Translations under genes and position numbers: made by a program | Notes under the pieces: generated by a model | Told to the model about the DNA's origin: nothing | The model's input: only the letters and a program-made list of their open reading frames with translations | The model's database searches: none | Part shown: positions 35,501 through 47,732 of the stretch, one piece after another | How positions within the stretch are numbered: the stretch's first letter is position 1 | Layout of the letters: each line of letters opens with the position of its first letter | Assembly: GCA_902806595.1 (NCBI GenBank) | Contig: CADCXC010000005.1 | Span: 558,001-622,000 of the forward strand | DNA from: Pyrenopolyporus hunteri | Taxonomy: Eukaryota > Ascomycota > Sordariomycetes > Xylariales > Hypoxylaceae | Direction of reading: 5' to 3' | DNA: 64,000 nt

Positions 35501-37953
35501 AAAGTTGCCTTTCGCAACTTATAAGCGTGGAGAGCATCTGGAGAATAATTCGGGGCGGTAGGGATCTCTTTCATAGAATCCAGGGGGTATTTCGGACGCT
35601 TAGACTTGCTAATGAGTCTAGGAGCCCTCGCGGATCGTCGCAGTCAGATTCCGCGGTCCAATAATAGACATCAATTCCAAAGCCTTAAAAATACCGTAAG
35701 CTGAACTCGCGATGCTTGCGGCTTATCCCCCTTTTTTTCCCAGGTCGAATGAGAACTAGACCGGAAGCTCTGAAGACGTCGGACGACGCGTGTCTACGAA
35801 CTATGTTATCACGAACCGGCCAAGTTCAAAGTGGGTAGTAATTTCGTATGCGGTCCACGTAACTGGGCCGTCCTGGTGGATTAGCATCCTAGACTCGAAC
35901 GTGTTAGGAAATGACCTGGAAGAATCAAGTTCGCTGCCGAAATTGCATCCTGTACTATGTGATACAGTCGAGTAACCAGAAAAGAGAGGCCGGGGATCCT
36001 GATTGAGACATTTGTTTGAATGGACCCAAACTCTTGGGTCCCTTTTTACAGCAATCTCTCACGACCGTTCGCCCGTTTCGGTGCAATTGTGCATGCGTGC
36101 TATGCATGAGAATGCAAGGTACACCCTAGATGGGAGTTTCGTTTCTCCTGATGATATGTTCTACGGTCGGATCCAGACACGCAGTCGGTGGTTTTTCCTC
36201 ATCAACTAGCCAACCGAGATGGTAGGGCGCTGGTGGCTTGTCCGTAGCCCACAGCTCGCCCACGCTTTAATCGGGTCTTGGGCTGTCATTGGTCAATCGG
36301 ACGCATTGTGCGTCTGTAGCTTGCGTCAACTATCAACAACCTAGGTAAGGTATTGACATTACGGTTTAGGTATCTCCGCAGGCCTCGTTGTTACATATCT
36401 GACTATTTGAGGGGTTAGGCGCCGTTGCTTTTGTCGCTGAGCCCGAAGGTTCTAGCGGAAAGACTAGAAGCGACTAATTACAATGTGTCATGCCGCTCGA
36501 GCTCCTTGAAATCCCCGAGTCGAGAGCCAAAACCGGGGAGCTGGTTGCGGTGCCAACATACCGGCGCGGGGTTCGGGTCACCGACCCTTCTGCTTGGAAA
36601 GCTACCGGACAATTTGCTTCACTGAAAAAGCAAGTATCTACTTGCACGCGGAGAAAAGGGAAACGGGCATCAACTGTGAATTCACCGGGTCCCCTTATGC
36701 AAGGACGATGCTTTCTTTCGCATGGGAGCGTGGTATCTTTACCTAGTAATCCGTAGATGCACCTAGCAGTGTGAGTCCATACCTACCCCTAGGTATATAT
36801 GGTAGGCTAGTAGAATGTGTATCCCTGTCGTCGTTTATATTCTTGAGTCTTCGAACCCTTGAGTCGTGGGAGGTTATAGGGCTAGGGGTAGCTGGAAACT
36901 TGGGGAAATACAGGACTCATGGTCAGTTCGAATCTTACCATCTGTCGACTGCTTAATCAGATGGTATGACGCGATTGCTCGACGATGGGCACGTCCTAAG
37001 GATGGTTAGCATAAGCTACCTATGTATGTGCTATCGCTGGGCTAGATACCTAATTAATTGCCGGATCCTAGGGTCTTTGAGGGGGAGGCTTTTCTGTCTT
37101 ACATCCTCTGTGCGTCGCAAGTAGGTGTGTATGAAGGCGATGCTACCTATGAGGCTAGCTTCGACAGGCAGTTGGCTTCATATAATATTATCACACTACC
37201 ACAGAACGATAGGCCTGAATCTAAATAAGTTCCTAAACTAGCACATTACCCCCTAAATTACGACCCACGGCCCACGGTATTTGATCCACGATGGAGCTTC
37301 GGTGCAATCCAACTTGTCGTTCTCTGTTTGACCTTGACTAATACCAGTCGATGCCCCGTTTCTCTTCTTAGTGTTTGTTTCGTTTGATGTTTCTATTCTA
37401 AATTCTACTTCGGAGCCGCCTGGTGAAGCGTATAGCACAAGACTTCTTCATACGTCTGATTGCCGCATCGGTTCCTCCTTCGCAACATTCATCGCCGAGC
37501 ACCACGATATACCTTACAGACCATTCTCAGGGATAGACTCTGCAGGACGGCGACCGGAAAAAGAAAGGAACAGGCTGGCCCTGTGAGATCGACGACGCTT
37601 AGGATATATCCGAATGCATACCTACCACCTCATTGAACATACACTACATTTATTCTTCCTTTTCTTATACAGAAGCCCACTCTTTTCGTCTCTTCGGCTT
37701 GCGGATCTGCGAGCTCATAAGGGGGGCGTGTGCAGGAGGAAGAGTTACACAATCCCGTTTTCTACCCAAAGCACTGCATAGGCACACGCACCTACACGCA
37801 CCTAACCATGCTTTGCTGCGGCGTCGCATTATTCTTCTAAGCTTTCCTGTCTTGCCGCATTTCGTCGTATCTCTATCGCATCGCATCGTATCGCACCGTA
37901 GCACGACTTATACCATCAGGTACGTACCATCTCATCTCGTCCGTACAGCGTTT

Positions 37954-37977
37954 CCTACATGCCTACATGCCTACATG
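37954..37977. repeat. (CCTACATG)3
   Basis: Three perfect 8-bp units in tandem, followed by a TATATATG-rich stretch. Confidence 0.9.
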
Positions 37978-39550
37978 TATATATGTATTGTACCTATTTT
38001 ACCTGTATATATAGTCCGACTTAGTGGAACAAACAGTTTTGTGCCCTGCTAGCTCGTGTCTCTGTTGCAGCCGTGGGAGACTTACACACCCGGCGTATTT
38101 ATTATACATGACAGCTCCTTGTATATAACACCGTCTCTTATAAGGTACCTACATACTTATGTACGATACCATATACATGTGTGTAAGCTTTTTATTTTTT
38201 TAACTTTTCGTTTTTCCATCCGTCGAATAAGCGTTCGCACGAAGTCCGAGACGGGTTAAAGCTGTGGATTCTTCTCGTCTCGTACTGTACTACGTAGCAC
38301 GCGAATGCCTACACTGCGTTTGTGCCGGATTTGGTTGTAGCCAGCCTGCGGTGTAACAAGGATTCATCCTCAGTGGGGAGTGACAGGGGCCTACAGGGGA
38401 ACATCGAGACCCTGAATGCTGGTAAATTTGGGCGGGAAAGTAAGAGACGTTGATCATCCGCGAACCTTTCGTACGGGCGCCGCTTCCTACCTGAAGTCAA
38501 GGAAAGCGGGAGAGAGTAAGAGAAAGCCCGATACAGAAGGAGTCCCTACCTACTAGGGCCAAATCATTGCAGGGTGGCAGCTACCTAGGCTATCTGCTGT
38601 GGTACGGATTACACTGTCGTGTTTTATGTGTGCACCTTCCACGAGCGTGTACCTACCTGTGCAAAAAGATTTCTCCACATTGTCAGATTTATTTCATAGA
38701 TCGCCTTCTTATTCTTACTCTCCTTTTTCTTATCTCAAGACTTCCAGATGTGGCTTTACCTCACCAATTGCTGATCCGATTCTAATTAGTCCAAGTAAAA
38801 ATAGGTATTCTACGTAGTAAACAGCGCCAGCAACATCGATCTCTCGAACCCGACGTTTGACTTATACAGCCTCGACCGAACTCGCAACATTGGAACCTGC
38901 TTAAAAGGGACTGGGGGAGATAGAAGAGCTTCAAGATCAACGCTAACACAACGGCCAACTTATTCCGGTGCTCAACTTCGCAGCCATCGGGTGGGCTTGG
39001 AATACTACGACCAACGGATATTGATGGTATATGAAAAGTAATAAATTCTGCGGAAGAAGAAGAGAAGGTGGTGGCGATCTCATCTTCTGTTGACGTGTGC
39101 CTGAGATTCTCTCACTAGATCGCTTTCTATCTCGGTATACGTCTGGTTCCTGGCCTAACTGGACGGCTTCGATTGTTCCTGCATACCCTAGCGGCAAATT
39201 TATTGGCTTCGAATTAACCCCCCCAGGTTCAATTACCGGCATCAGCAAGCGTGGTTTTATATCACGATATTGCGTTGAATCTCTTTTTCGCCGGGGGTAT
39301 CTGACGTTTTCGTTAATGTTATGCATTGCTGGGTTTAACGGGACGCCGGTAATATTATATTTTTTTTTTCGTACTGCTTCGGGTGTGAGCTGTCATAAAG
39401 CAAAGCTGCAGGCCTCGCTCCGAGCCGTGGTATCCAAAAGCTGGAAGAATATGACATCTCGAAGTTTGTTATTACCTACCGCTTTATGTGTTCTTCCCTA
39501 CCGTTATTAACGGGCTCTCGCTTCCTCTCCATTCACTTGTCGAGCCGGAA

Positions 39551-39611
39551 CAAGACGACAACAACATCAGCAATAACAACAACGACGACGACGACAACGA
39601 CAACAACAACC
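39551..39611. repeat. CAA/CGA triplet tract upstream of the CRIB gene
   Basis: About 60 bases of mixed CAA, CGA and ACA triplets ending about 460 bp before the CRIB-protein ATG, probably in its promoter or leader. Confidence 0.75.
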
Positions 39612-40067
39612 GGCTGTTGACATACGGAAATTCAGACTGGGGCACAGCCAAGCAGCCAAGGGATCTAACTAAAGCGCAAGAAGACTTCTCTCACTTTTCC
39701 CGACCAACGACCCCCTACCCCTGTCAAAACACCCTGCTGTACCCAATCCTACCCTATTTCCAAAACAGAGTTGCATGATAATTCGAGGTACATATTAGCA
39801 GGCCCCTCTGCTATACCCCCATCGCGTCAGTTCTTTATATCCATAGCCAATCTCCCTAACGGAACAGAGGCGGCCTACCACATCGCCCCCACAGTTTTTT
39901 CTTCCCTCCCGTGGCCATCTGCGCTCTAGCAGAGCCTCTCACGATAATCGATATCTTCGAATCAACATCGACCCCGGCATCTCAACCCCGGGTCGAGTTA
40001 TTGGGCTTATCGAAGACGTGGGAATAGGGTCGAAGCGCATTTCGTCTGGCCTTAGCGTTATACGAAA

Positions 40068-42590
40068 ATGTATTCGCCAATGCCCGTTTATTCGTACAAT
40101 GAGCCGCGCTCGAGGACTGTGAGCAATGGCCCGTCCCGGACCCCTGAGTTCGGCCAACCTTCGACGGCTTTCGCTCCGACCGCGCCCATTAATCAAAACC
40201 ATCACAACGTTGGTGATCCTCTCGAGCCGGTAATTGACAGCCCGCCATCGCCGGGGCGCATCCGGGTCTTTTCCCATCACGCGAAGCGCGACTCGAGCAC
40301 TGACAAGCACCGAAGCGAATTAACGACGTCTTCCGGCGCGTCTTCGCGTCTTTCTACAAATTCGGATAAGCAGTCATGGAACCAGAGCATGGAAAGCCTC
40401 AGCTTGTCGAGGAATCCATCCCGACGCTCTTCCTCCGGCGGTATATCGTCGCGTGAGCGACTCGATAGCGTGCAGTTTTTCGGAAAGGGGATTTTCAACC
40501 GCAAAGGCAAACTGCGCAAAGGAAGTACGGACCAAACCGGTTCGAATAGCTCTCTTGATGTGATGGAGGCATCAATTGATCCAACATCCGCAACTAAGGA
40601 CCAACCCTTCATACAGTCAGTCTTCACGCGACGGAAGGCACAGCGAGGGGAGGCTGGAGCGTCATCCCAAAAGAAGCTGCAGATCTCAGGGCCCTACAAC
40701 TTCCAGCACCTCACACATACGCACAAGGATAGCGTCCCAGACCTAGACCGGACGAGCCGTATGGAGCTCGTGTCTGAGTTCTCGAGTATGCGAACACGAC
40801 GGACTACTGAGGCATTTTTGGAAACCACTGAATCTGCTCAGGTGCTATTCGCCGGATTCTCGTCGGAGTCCTTTACCCGCCAAAAGGATCCATCCTCAGG
40901 GCTGAACAACAGGGGACAGACACAGTCGCAACAGCTGCCGCCTCCACCGCTACCGCCAATAGAATCGGTGAACCGCTTTAAGTTGCAGGATAAGAATCGC
41001 GTCCCACCTCCCCGCCCACCTAGGTCTCCAACGGACAGTGGCATTGTCTCACAGGTACTACCACCAAGGACGTCCAGTCGCGTCTCGGTGCGACACGACA
41101 GGTTTGGCTCATTATCAGGGGTGATCGTAGACCGCCCTGCATCTACTACCGGCTTCCGGCAGCCACAGCCGTTCACACCTACTTCACCAACGAGGCACCG
41201 GACCCCCTCTACCTCAATTGTCTCGCCCATCGCAGAATCGGACCTAGAAGTATCGCCTAAGTTTCCTTGTGCCATCACCACACCAGATGATGCCGCATGG
41301 CCCCTGACAAACAGTGCAAACCCCCTACCCGAGGTCCCGGAGGAGGAAGAGCATCACTCGTCAACTCGACCAACCTGCATGAGTGCTGGGAGTAACCATT
41401 CCTCTCTTCGAGGCAGCATATCGGTTCCATTGCTTCGCCAGTTCACTCTCACGCAGTCGCCCCAACGATCACCTAGCAATGCTTCTGATACCCTTGGCAA
41501 GTTCGATTTTTCCAATTCTCAGCGCGCACTGCAGATGGGCTCTCTTGGAAACCTAACGGAAGGAGAAATTCGGGATAGCTGGGAAGATGACATCGATTAT
41601 TGCTATGAGCACGAAGCAGAGGCGAATTGCGACTACGCTTGGGAACGGCCGTCGTGCGACATAAGACGGGGAAACGAGCATGGACGAACTCGCATGGTAG
41701 AGAACCAGGCAGAGACCATCATTCCCTTCCCTCGTCTTTCGGCCGGATTTTTATCCCCAGGGAGCGCGGACGTCCCAGTATTAAGTCCAACGAGCCAGGT
41801 TTCCAATAGAACATCGCAGGAAGCTGTGACGCCGACGAATCTGGGTGTCCCGGTAACGTCGAATTTCTCTCTCCCACGAAGAGACAGTTCAGCGCAACTG
41901 CTCCGTGAAAACTCGCGCAATCCGTCTCCCGAACGTAACTTTCGGGAATCTCAAGGCTTTAGCCTATCGCCATCTCTCTTAATACCAAATGACTATCACC
42001 AGCAGATGCTTGAATACGAGAGAGAAGAACTTGAAGACAGCGATGACGAAGGATTCGTCATCCAAGGACCCACCATCGACGACGGGCCTATTACAAAGTT
42101 TGGCCAGTCCCTTAAACCGACAAACGTTCGTTCAAGTGCGTCAACTACCGATTCGATTCTTTCGGAGTCTACGACTTTCGACCGCCATAAATCGACTACG
42201 TCAAACTCTACGGCCTACACTCGTTGGACCGGTAGCAGCACGTCCAGCTGGCAGGTGCGCGACTCTTCACTCCATGTTCTGCCAAAGCCCACCGGCGATA
42301 GCGGGCCGATTATCACAATCCAGCCTAACACTCCGGCGACACCCCTGAATTTCGACGGGGAGATGTCCCCGACCCAAGAACCCAACCGGGAAAGACATGG
42401 TAGGACACAGTCACATGCAGGTCTCCTCATGAGGACCAACTACGACACGGCTCCGCCACCTGAACCGAAGCCGGCGGTGAAAGAGCCCGCTAAGACTCGA
42501 AGGCGGGCTAGGACTACGAGCCGGAGCCACGCCGCTCCCCAATTCGCCCTTTTCCCAACCATCACCACTACCCCGGCGGGCCGCCCCTAA
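40068..42590 (+). CDS. CRIB-motif (p21-Rho-binding) protein, largely disordered
   Basis: A single-exon protein of 840 aa starting at the first ATG of the open frame (MYSPMPVYSYNE). A CRIB motif is visible at about residues 205-219: ISGPYNFQHLTHTH fits I-S-x-P-x-x-F-x-H-x-x-H. CRIB motifs bind GTP-loaded Cdc42/Rac. The rest is Ser/Pro/Arg-rich and lacks a kinase domain, so it is not a PAK kinase; it resembles adaptor-type Cdc42 effectors. Proline runs (QLPPPPLPPIES about residue 290, PPPRPPRSPTD about 315) are candidate SH3 ligands. An acidic segment (about 645-660, EREELEDSDDEGF) and a basic C-terminus (KTRRRARTTSRS) follow. A role in polarised growth or septation is inference from the motif. 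No intron was needed. The gene is convergent with the NIPA-like gene downstream. Confidence 0.82.
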   Translation: MYSPMPVYSYNEPRSRTVSNGPSRTPEFGQPSTAFAPTAPINQNHHNVGDPLEPVIDSPPSPGRIRVFSHHAKRDSSTDKHRSELTTSSGASSRLSTNSDKQSWNQSMESLSLSRNPSRRSSSGGISSRERLDSVQFFGKGIFNRKGKLRKGSTDQTGSNSSLDVMEASIDPTSATKDQPFIQSVFTRRKAQRGEAGASSQKKLQISGPYNFQHLTHTHKDSVPDLDRTSRMELVSEFSSMRTRRTTEAFLETTESAQVLFAGFSSESFTRQKDPSSGLNNRGQTQSQQLPPPPLPPIESVNRFKLQDKNRVPPPRPPRSPTDSGIVSQVLPPRTSSRVSVRHDRFGSLSGVIVDRPASTTGFRQPQPFTPTSPTRHRTPSTSIVSPIAESDLEVSPKFPCAITTPDDAAWPLTNSANPLPEVPEEEEHHSSTRPTCMSAGSNHSSLRGSISVPLLRQFTLTQSPQRSPSNASDTLGKFDFSNSQRALQMGSLGNLTEGEIRDSWEDDIDYCYEHEAEANCDYAWERPSCDIRRGNEHGRTRMVENQAETIIPFPRLSAGFLSPGSADVPVLSPTSQVSNRTSQEAVTPTNLGVPVTSNFSLPRRDSSAQLLRENSRNPSPERNFRESQGFSLSPSLLIPNDYHQQMLEYEREELEDSDDEGFVIQGPTIDDGPITKFGQSLKPTNVRSSASTTDSILSESTTFDRHKSTTSNSTAYTRWTGSSTSSWQVRDSSLHVLPKPTGDSGPIITIQPNTPATPLNFDGEMSPTQEPNRERHGRTQSHAGLLMRTNYDTAPPPEPKPAVKEPAKTRRRARTTSRSHAAPQFALFPTITTTPAGRP

Positions 42591-44666
42591 GAGGCCAACT
42601 CCGAACCCACTGCTACACAAAATTCATTATCATCCATTTACTTGTTTATTGTACTCTAACCGATACCTACTAAACGTCACAATCGCTGCATCATCTTCCT
42701 CTTGTTTTGAAATATTTTACGGATCATCCAACTCGGGACAAAAGCTTTTGGTTTCGGATATAGACTACCATCACGGCTTACGAGCCGGGCGTTTACGGTT
42801 TACACCCGCGGTTTCTTTTTGTTGTCGGACACGTCTTTTCGTCCTCTGTACATGATATAGACAAGGCTTGGCCTACGGGGACATACTTTTCGCTACTGTC
42901 GTTTCCGCGAATACCTTTTTCATCAGCTCCGTAGAGCCGGTCACAGGCGACTGACATCTCATTTCCTTTGTCCCTTCTCGCACTTTTTTTCTCTAGAAAA
43001 AAAAGGAGGGAGGGTGGAACGGGCATAAAAAAGTTCGGAGTACTGATGTGTCATTTCATTTATTGAGGGTTCTGCATATATCCCACGGACCTTCCATTCT
43101 GTTCAATGATGGGTTTACGAGGGTTGGTGGTGCATATGCTCGTGCGAGGAGCCGGACTATGTAGAAGAGATGGACAGGCGTGCTCGCGCATATGTTGTAT
43201 ATGCTGTACCAATTAACGTCGTTCTATAGTCGGCGTGTTGTACCTATTCGTAGCGGACCGAATCCGCTCCTGTCACTTGCCACTTGCTTCCTCTTTAGGT
43301 GCCTGTGGCGAGTGTGTATTTAAGATAGTGGTAGTGGGGGTTGTTGTAAGGGGAGAGGGGCTGCGTACATTGGCTAGAAGGGCCTCGTGTTTCGGAGAGG
43401 AGGAGGTAGCATAGGTTAACCTTGTCTGACGGTCTTCAGACTAAGACCCGAATTCTAGCGCTATGTTTCCTGATATGGTTGACCGAACTGGTTGAGTGAT
43501 GCTCGTGCGCTAACTAAAATACCTGGGGACGTATTAACCTTGTTTACTTGAGTATTCGTTGCGGAGGAAAGGAAGTATGATATCGAGCAAGCTCTCTCCT
43601 TGTCTCCTTGGCAAGGTTGCTGCATGCTAGATATCTAATGGCAATGATAGGGATTACGGTGAAGTAGATGTGCTAATTAGGAATACCCTCGCTCGTCCCT
43701 CGGCTCCGTATCTAGGTACGTAACTGCTCCCCGGCGAGTTCTAGATAGTGATCTTCTCTATCTATACCCTCCTTAGGATTAACCGCTCATCCCGTAATAA
43801 CGAACGGCGTCTAGGTAGAAGCACTTGAGACTTGGGAAGGATAGTCAAACCCTCGGCATCCATTGAGTTAGAGGCGCCCAGACAACATCGTCAGAACATC
43901 AATGTAGGTAAGCACATATCAAATCGGTTCACCTCGAGATAACGTAGGAGGTAGGTAAATAGGTAAGCATTGCGCGTAAACCAAGGGGATATCTCAATTA
44001 GCATCTTCGATATAACATCTATGTAAATAGGTAGGCACCTAGGCACGTAGGACCTATAAGGTTCCTTTTCTTTTTCTTTTCTCTTCCTCGGAAAAAAAAA
44101 GAGAAAACGAAGTGGGTATGTTAGGTAGCAGGTGTATGACAACGACAACGACGACGACAACAACAACATAAGAGCTAACAGCAATGCGATGGGATGCGAT
44201 GCCGCGAGAGGAGGGCAAAAACATTTTTAGAGAAAAAGGAGATACCAACACCAACCCCGACTCCGAGTCCAACTCCAACTCCAGCGCCGGCACCAACGAC
44301 AAACACACATGTGACTCCTATCCAATGCAATGCCACTCCAGCCCGCCCAATTAAGAAGGAGAGAAAACCGAAGGAAGAGGAGGAGGAAAGATATGAAAAA
44401 GTATCGTTGGGTAGCGCGGCTGGGAATAGAGGACCTAGGTACCAGGTATATACGTATATGTACCTATATAGCACACATCATCCCATCTACGCACCACGCC
44501 CCGAAGCCTCGAACCAACCAACCGGATGCCTTATCCCAAGCGCCCGGGTACCAGAAGCTAGACCTAGACAGCCTAGGTAGATAAGTATGGTGAGGTGAGT
44601 AGGTAGGTAGGTAGGTAGGCAAGTACCTAAGTAGACGCCTAAGACCAAGAAAGGTCACGAGCCGAA
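42591..44666. other. Intergenic between convergent genes (CRIB protein and NIPA-like)
   Basis: About 2.1 kb of 3' flanks. It has no supportable coding sequence. It holds a CAA/CGA tract (44139-44168), a CCAACT-type hexamer tract (44244-44300) and a GTAG run (44601-44618). Frames across these read as Pro/Thr or Val-rich low complexity. Confidence 0.6.
44139..44300. repeat. Triplet and hexamer low-complexity tracts
   Basis: ACAACG/ACGACG units at 44139-44168, then ACCAACACCAACCCC-like units with CCAACT/CCGACT at 44244-44300. The spacer contains ATGCGATGGGATGCGATG-like repeats. Confidence 0.75.
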
Positions 44667-46837
44667 CTACCCGAGTCGCCCAGCCTCGCCATTCTGGCTC
44701 GCGTGATCGGGCACTGACTCAGGGTCCGAGACCCTCCTGTGCGTCTTGCGGCCGAAGAAGTCGCCCAGGGTACTACTTAAGCTGCGCGCGCGACCGCGGG
44801 TGGTCTTCTGGTCGATCGGCAGGGGATCGTCTAAGTAGGGGGCTTGCTGCTGCTGCTGCTGCTGCTGCTCGCCGCCAGCACCGTCCTCGTCTTGCTCTTC
44901 GGCGCGGAGAAGAGGCTCCGCGGCGCCGGGGTCGGCGTCGTCTTCGCTCTGCGGCATGAACAGGCTGGACCGGAGACCGGCTTTGGCCCGGCGGATGGAG
45001 CGCCGGCGGCCGGAGGGGTTCTCGTCGCCGCGCATGAGGGCGTCGGATACGACGGCGCTGACGGTGGAGGAGAGCGGGGAGGGGGAGATGAATGCGTTGG
45101 AGAAGTGGTGGCTATGCGGCCTGGAACCCTGGGCGCGGGGAGTCGTCGGCCGGTCTGGAGATGGCGGCGGGACGGAGGGTTGAGGGAGGCTGATGTTGGA
45201 TTGGAGAGGCTCGGATATCGCGGCGGAGGTCACCGAGTAGATCGTCGGAACACTCTCCGCCGACGACCTTGGCGGCAGTCCTGGGTGGAATGAACGCTCG
45301 TCTAGCGAATTCTTCCATGGGTTGTCGAGTAGTGGTGACGCCTCGGCCGGTGTTGGAAGAGGCGTCCTGGAAGCCGACGGTTCTCGTTTGCCGTTTGAGG
45401 GAGCTTTGCTCTGCGGGTATGGTAGAGGCTTGACACTTGCATTTGTCAAGCTGAGCCTTGATGCGTGCGAGGGGCGCCTCGATAGTTGGGCCGAGGCTGG
45501 AAGTTGTTCTCGATCCGGTTTGGGCTGATCAGCTCGGTTGTTATAAGAGCCTGAGCTTTCTTGGTCTCGGAGACCGATAGTCTCCTCTACGTTTTCATCG
45601 TCCGACAGCTCGTCCATATCGTCCTGTCGCGGCCGGCCGCTTGTGATAAGGAAGACACCGAAAAAGGTGAGAAGGCAACCGCCGACGAACTTAGCGGCCT
45701 GCTCAGCCGTCGTCCGCTCAAAGTCTCGGTATAGGATGGCGCTGCCAATGATTACCGATAAAGTGAACAGTACAAACTGAATAGGTATTACTTGCGTCGA
45801 ATCGAATCGCTGCAGCGCCTTGTTTACATATCGTACCTGCATAACTGCAGTGCCCAACAGAATGATGATGAGGCCGTATGTCACCGGGGTGGTAAACGCC
45901 CTAAAGAGCGTTGACGAAAGCATCGAAGAGACACCTTTGGTGGTCAGAGCAGTATATCCCCCTAAACTTCAGGTTAGCACAAACTCTTACAATAACGAGG
46001 GTATAGAATCTTACCGAATAGCCCAACGAGCCCAAGGTCAATTAGGATCGTCCGGTTGCCATATCTGGGACTCGCCCACATTAATACGATGATTAGCAGG
46101 ATAGAAACGGCCATATAAATCTCAAACTCCATTGTCGTTATCGCATCCCAAACGTCGTGCGGATCTAGCTTGGTCTCTTCTTGCTTAGCACTTAGCACGA
46201 CTGTAACGGCGCCGCCGACGGCAATGACGACACCCCAAAAATCGCGTTTTCGAAATCTTTCCCCAAAGAACATTGGCGCAATAACGCAGTTCGAGATGAG
46301 GGCCACGACGCCTAGCGGGGACACAATCGAAGCTGGCGCAAACCCGTAGGCTAAAAAGTTGCCCATCTCTCCAACAGTCATTAGGACCTGGCCTAACCAC
46401 CAAGAAGGCGACTTCAAATATGACGAGGTGACCTTGATGTCATCGTATGACTGTCCGGTCAGATTGGAATCGACGGATTCCACCGAGTGCGCGAGTGGAT
46501 GTGCAGCCAGCGGATTGTCTGGTTCGTCATCATCGTTATGCGCGTCGCTCGATGTTGTTTCTGTCGTCCCATAGCCGTTGCGATGACCGTTCCTTGCCCT
46601 CTTCAGGGCCGCTCTCGCCCGTTCCCTCGCCTCGATTCGCCGTCGGTGGAGCTGGATGTGCGAATATCTCTGGACATTGAGCGCTAGAGCAATTAAAACA
46701 TTGCCTGATATCGCCGTTATAATACCAATGAGTGAGCTCCATTCGCCCAGATTCGACCCATCCTTATGGCCACCCGTCGCGTCGTCTTCGGCCGAACCCA
46801 TATTGGTGTTGACTCTACCGGTCGACAAAATCGACAT
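44667..46837 (-). CDS. NIPA-like (DUF803) membrane protein, putative magnesium transporter, with long C-terminal tail
   Basis: Two exons, 46837..46015 and 45961..44667, are joined by a 45-nt intron (donor GTAAGA, CTAAC branch, acceptor TTTAG), giving 705 aa. The start is the first ATG (MSILSTGRVN); the upstream frame begins only at TTG. Eight or nine hydrophobic segments are visible, including IGIITAISGNVLIALALNV, LGQVLMTVGEMGNFLAYGF, SIVSPLGVVALISNCVIAP, FWGVVIAVGGAVTVVLSA, FEIYMAVSILLIIVLMWA, VTYGLIIILLGTAVMQ, IPIQFVLFTLSVIIGSAIL and FVGGCLLTFFGVFLITSG. The NVQRYSH block, the GEMGNF block and SPLG are typical of NIPA proteins, which move Mg2+ in animals. An Arg-rich and Asp-rich loop of about 75 residues sits between the first two segments. 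After the last segment comes about 290 residues of Ser/Pro-rich, probably cytosolic tail with eight Gln in a row (44846-44869). Substrate and membrane are inferred. Confidence 0.88.
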
Positions 46838-47732
46838 TCGCGCCTGGGCGGGCCGCAACGGGCGATATTACGGCAGCGACACCGCAGGAGTCGGGATGGT
46901 GGTGAGTCGCCAAAGACAGGGCTCTTGTTGTCGCCGATCGATCGACAATTATATTGCGCGAACTACGACCAATTTGTGCGTGAGGAGCGGTCGCGGACGA
47001 ATTCATTGGGCTTCGTTTGAAGCGAGCTCATGAGTGGCACCCCAAGTCAGAGAAAAGAATCTAGGGAATCTCGGTAGGGAGGTAGGCAGGTCGTGGGGGA
47101 TTGCTCGTTGATCGGCGCTGTCGGGGTTTCTGCACTCCACTCGACGTCTATCAGGGTTGGAGGTCTGAAGGGAGGGAGCGGTTCTATGATATAACTGGTA
47201 AGAAATAATGATCATAAAGCGGGTGTTTACTAAAAGGTTAGAAAGGTATTGTGCGAATTCTTTGAGACAATAGACACTTGAAGCTAACAACCGTGAAAGT
47301 TTGCCGCATCGTGTAGACGCGAACCGGCCGAGTAGTAGCAGATTGTGCTCACTATTAGAGGCAGAGGCTCCATACATGTACTATGTATGAAGAAAGTAAC
47401 GGGAACGGGATGTGAATAACGACTATTACCTAAGATTGCAGGTAGGTTAGGTACCTTAGGGGGGAATGAGGCTAGGCTAGGTTGAGTAATTCCGTCATCA
47501 TGCAGCTAGTTGTAGTTGATGTACTTGGGTAGATACCTGCCTACATAAAATCAATTCCACTCCTATCGGGTGTAGGTACCGTAGGTTTTTATGCATTTCG
47601 GTACCCAATTATGCACCTACCTACCTATCTGGTATTATTATCGAAGCTCCAATTCCGCTTTGTATTCCTCCAACTCATTTTCGAACCAACAAACTCCAAA
47701 TTCGTAGGCTCACAATACGAATTTCGAGGAAA
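46838..47732. other. Shared divergent upstream region (NIPA-like and WDR70)
   Basis: About 0.9 kb between divergent starts. TAGGTACC/TACCTACC motifs cluster at 47440-47470 and 47570-47630, within 300 bp of the WDR70 ATG. No coding sequence was supported. Confidence 0.6.

Larger units (their letters stand above)
26501..40067. other. about 13.5 kb interval without a supportable gene
   Basis: This interval lies between the divergent starts of the bHLH gene (-) and the CRIB-protein gene (+). Open frames are short (mostly under 125 codons), often start at non-ATG codons, and show no recognisable motif. A Lys/Arg-rich 77-codon frame (35328-35561) and an 88-codon frame (36490-36756) were examined and not supported. 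Small repeats are present: AATTAGCGGT twice near 27720, ATAAGCGATAT twice near 27680, a GGCCGGC run near 35205-35225, three CCTACATG units (37954-37977) and a CAA/CGA tract (39551-39611). No transposon or long terminal repeat was recognised. Confidence 0.6.

Noticed and set aside
35328..35561. 77-codon Lys/Arg-rich plus-strand frame
   Set aside because: Looks mildly protein-like (ribosomal-type basic composition), but starts at TTG, is isolated and matches nothing I know.
36890..36960. tRNA-like B box (GTTCGAATC)
   Set aside because: The T arm pairs at only four of five positions and no matching 5' acceptor strand or A box lies upstream at the right distance.
26501..40067. RIP-mutated transposon relic
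   Set aside because: By eye the sequence is not strongly A+T-rich, CpG is common, and no reverse-transcriptase or transposase fragment or long terminal repeat was seen. A RIP index would settle it.
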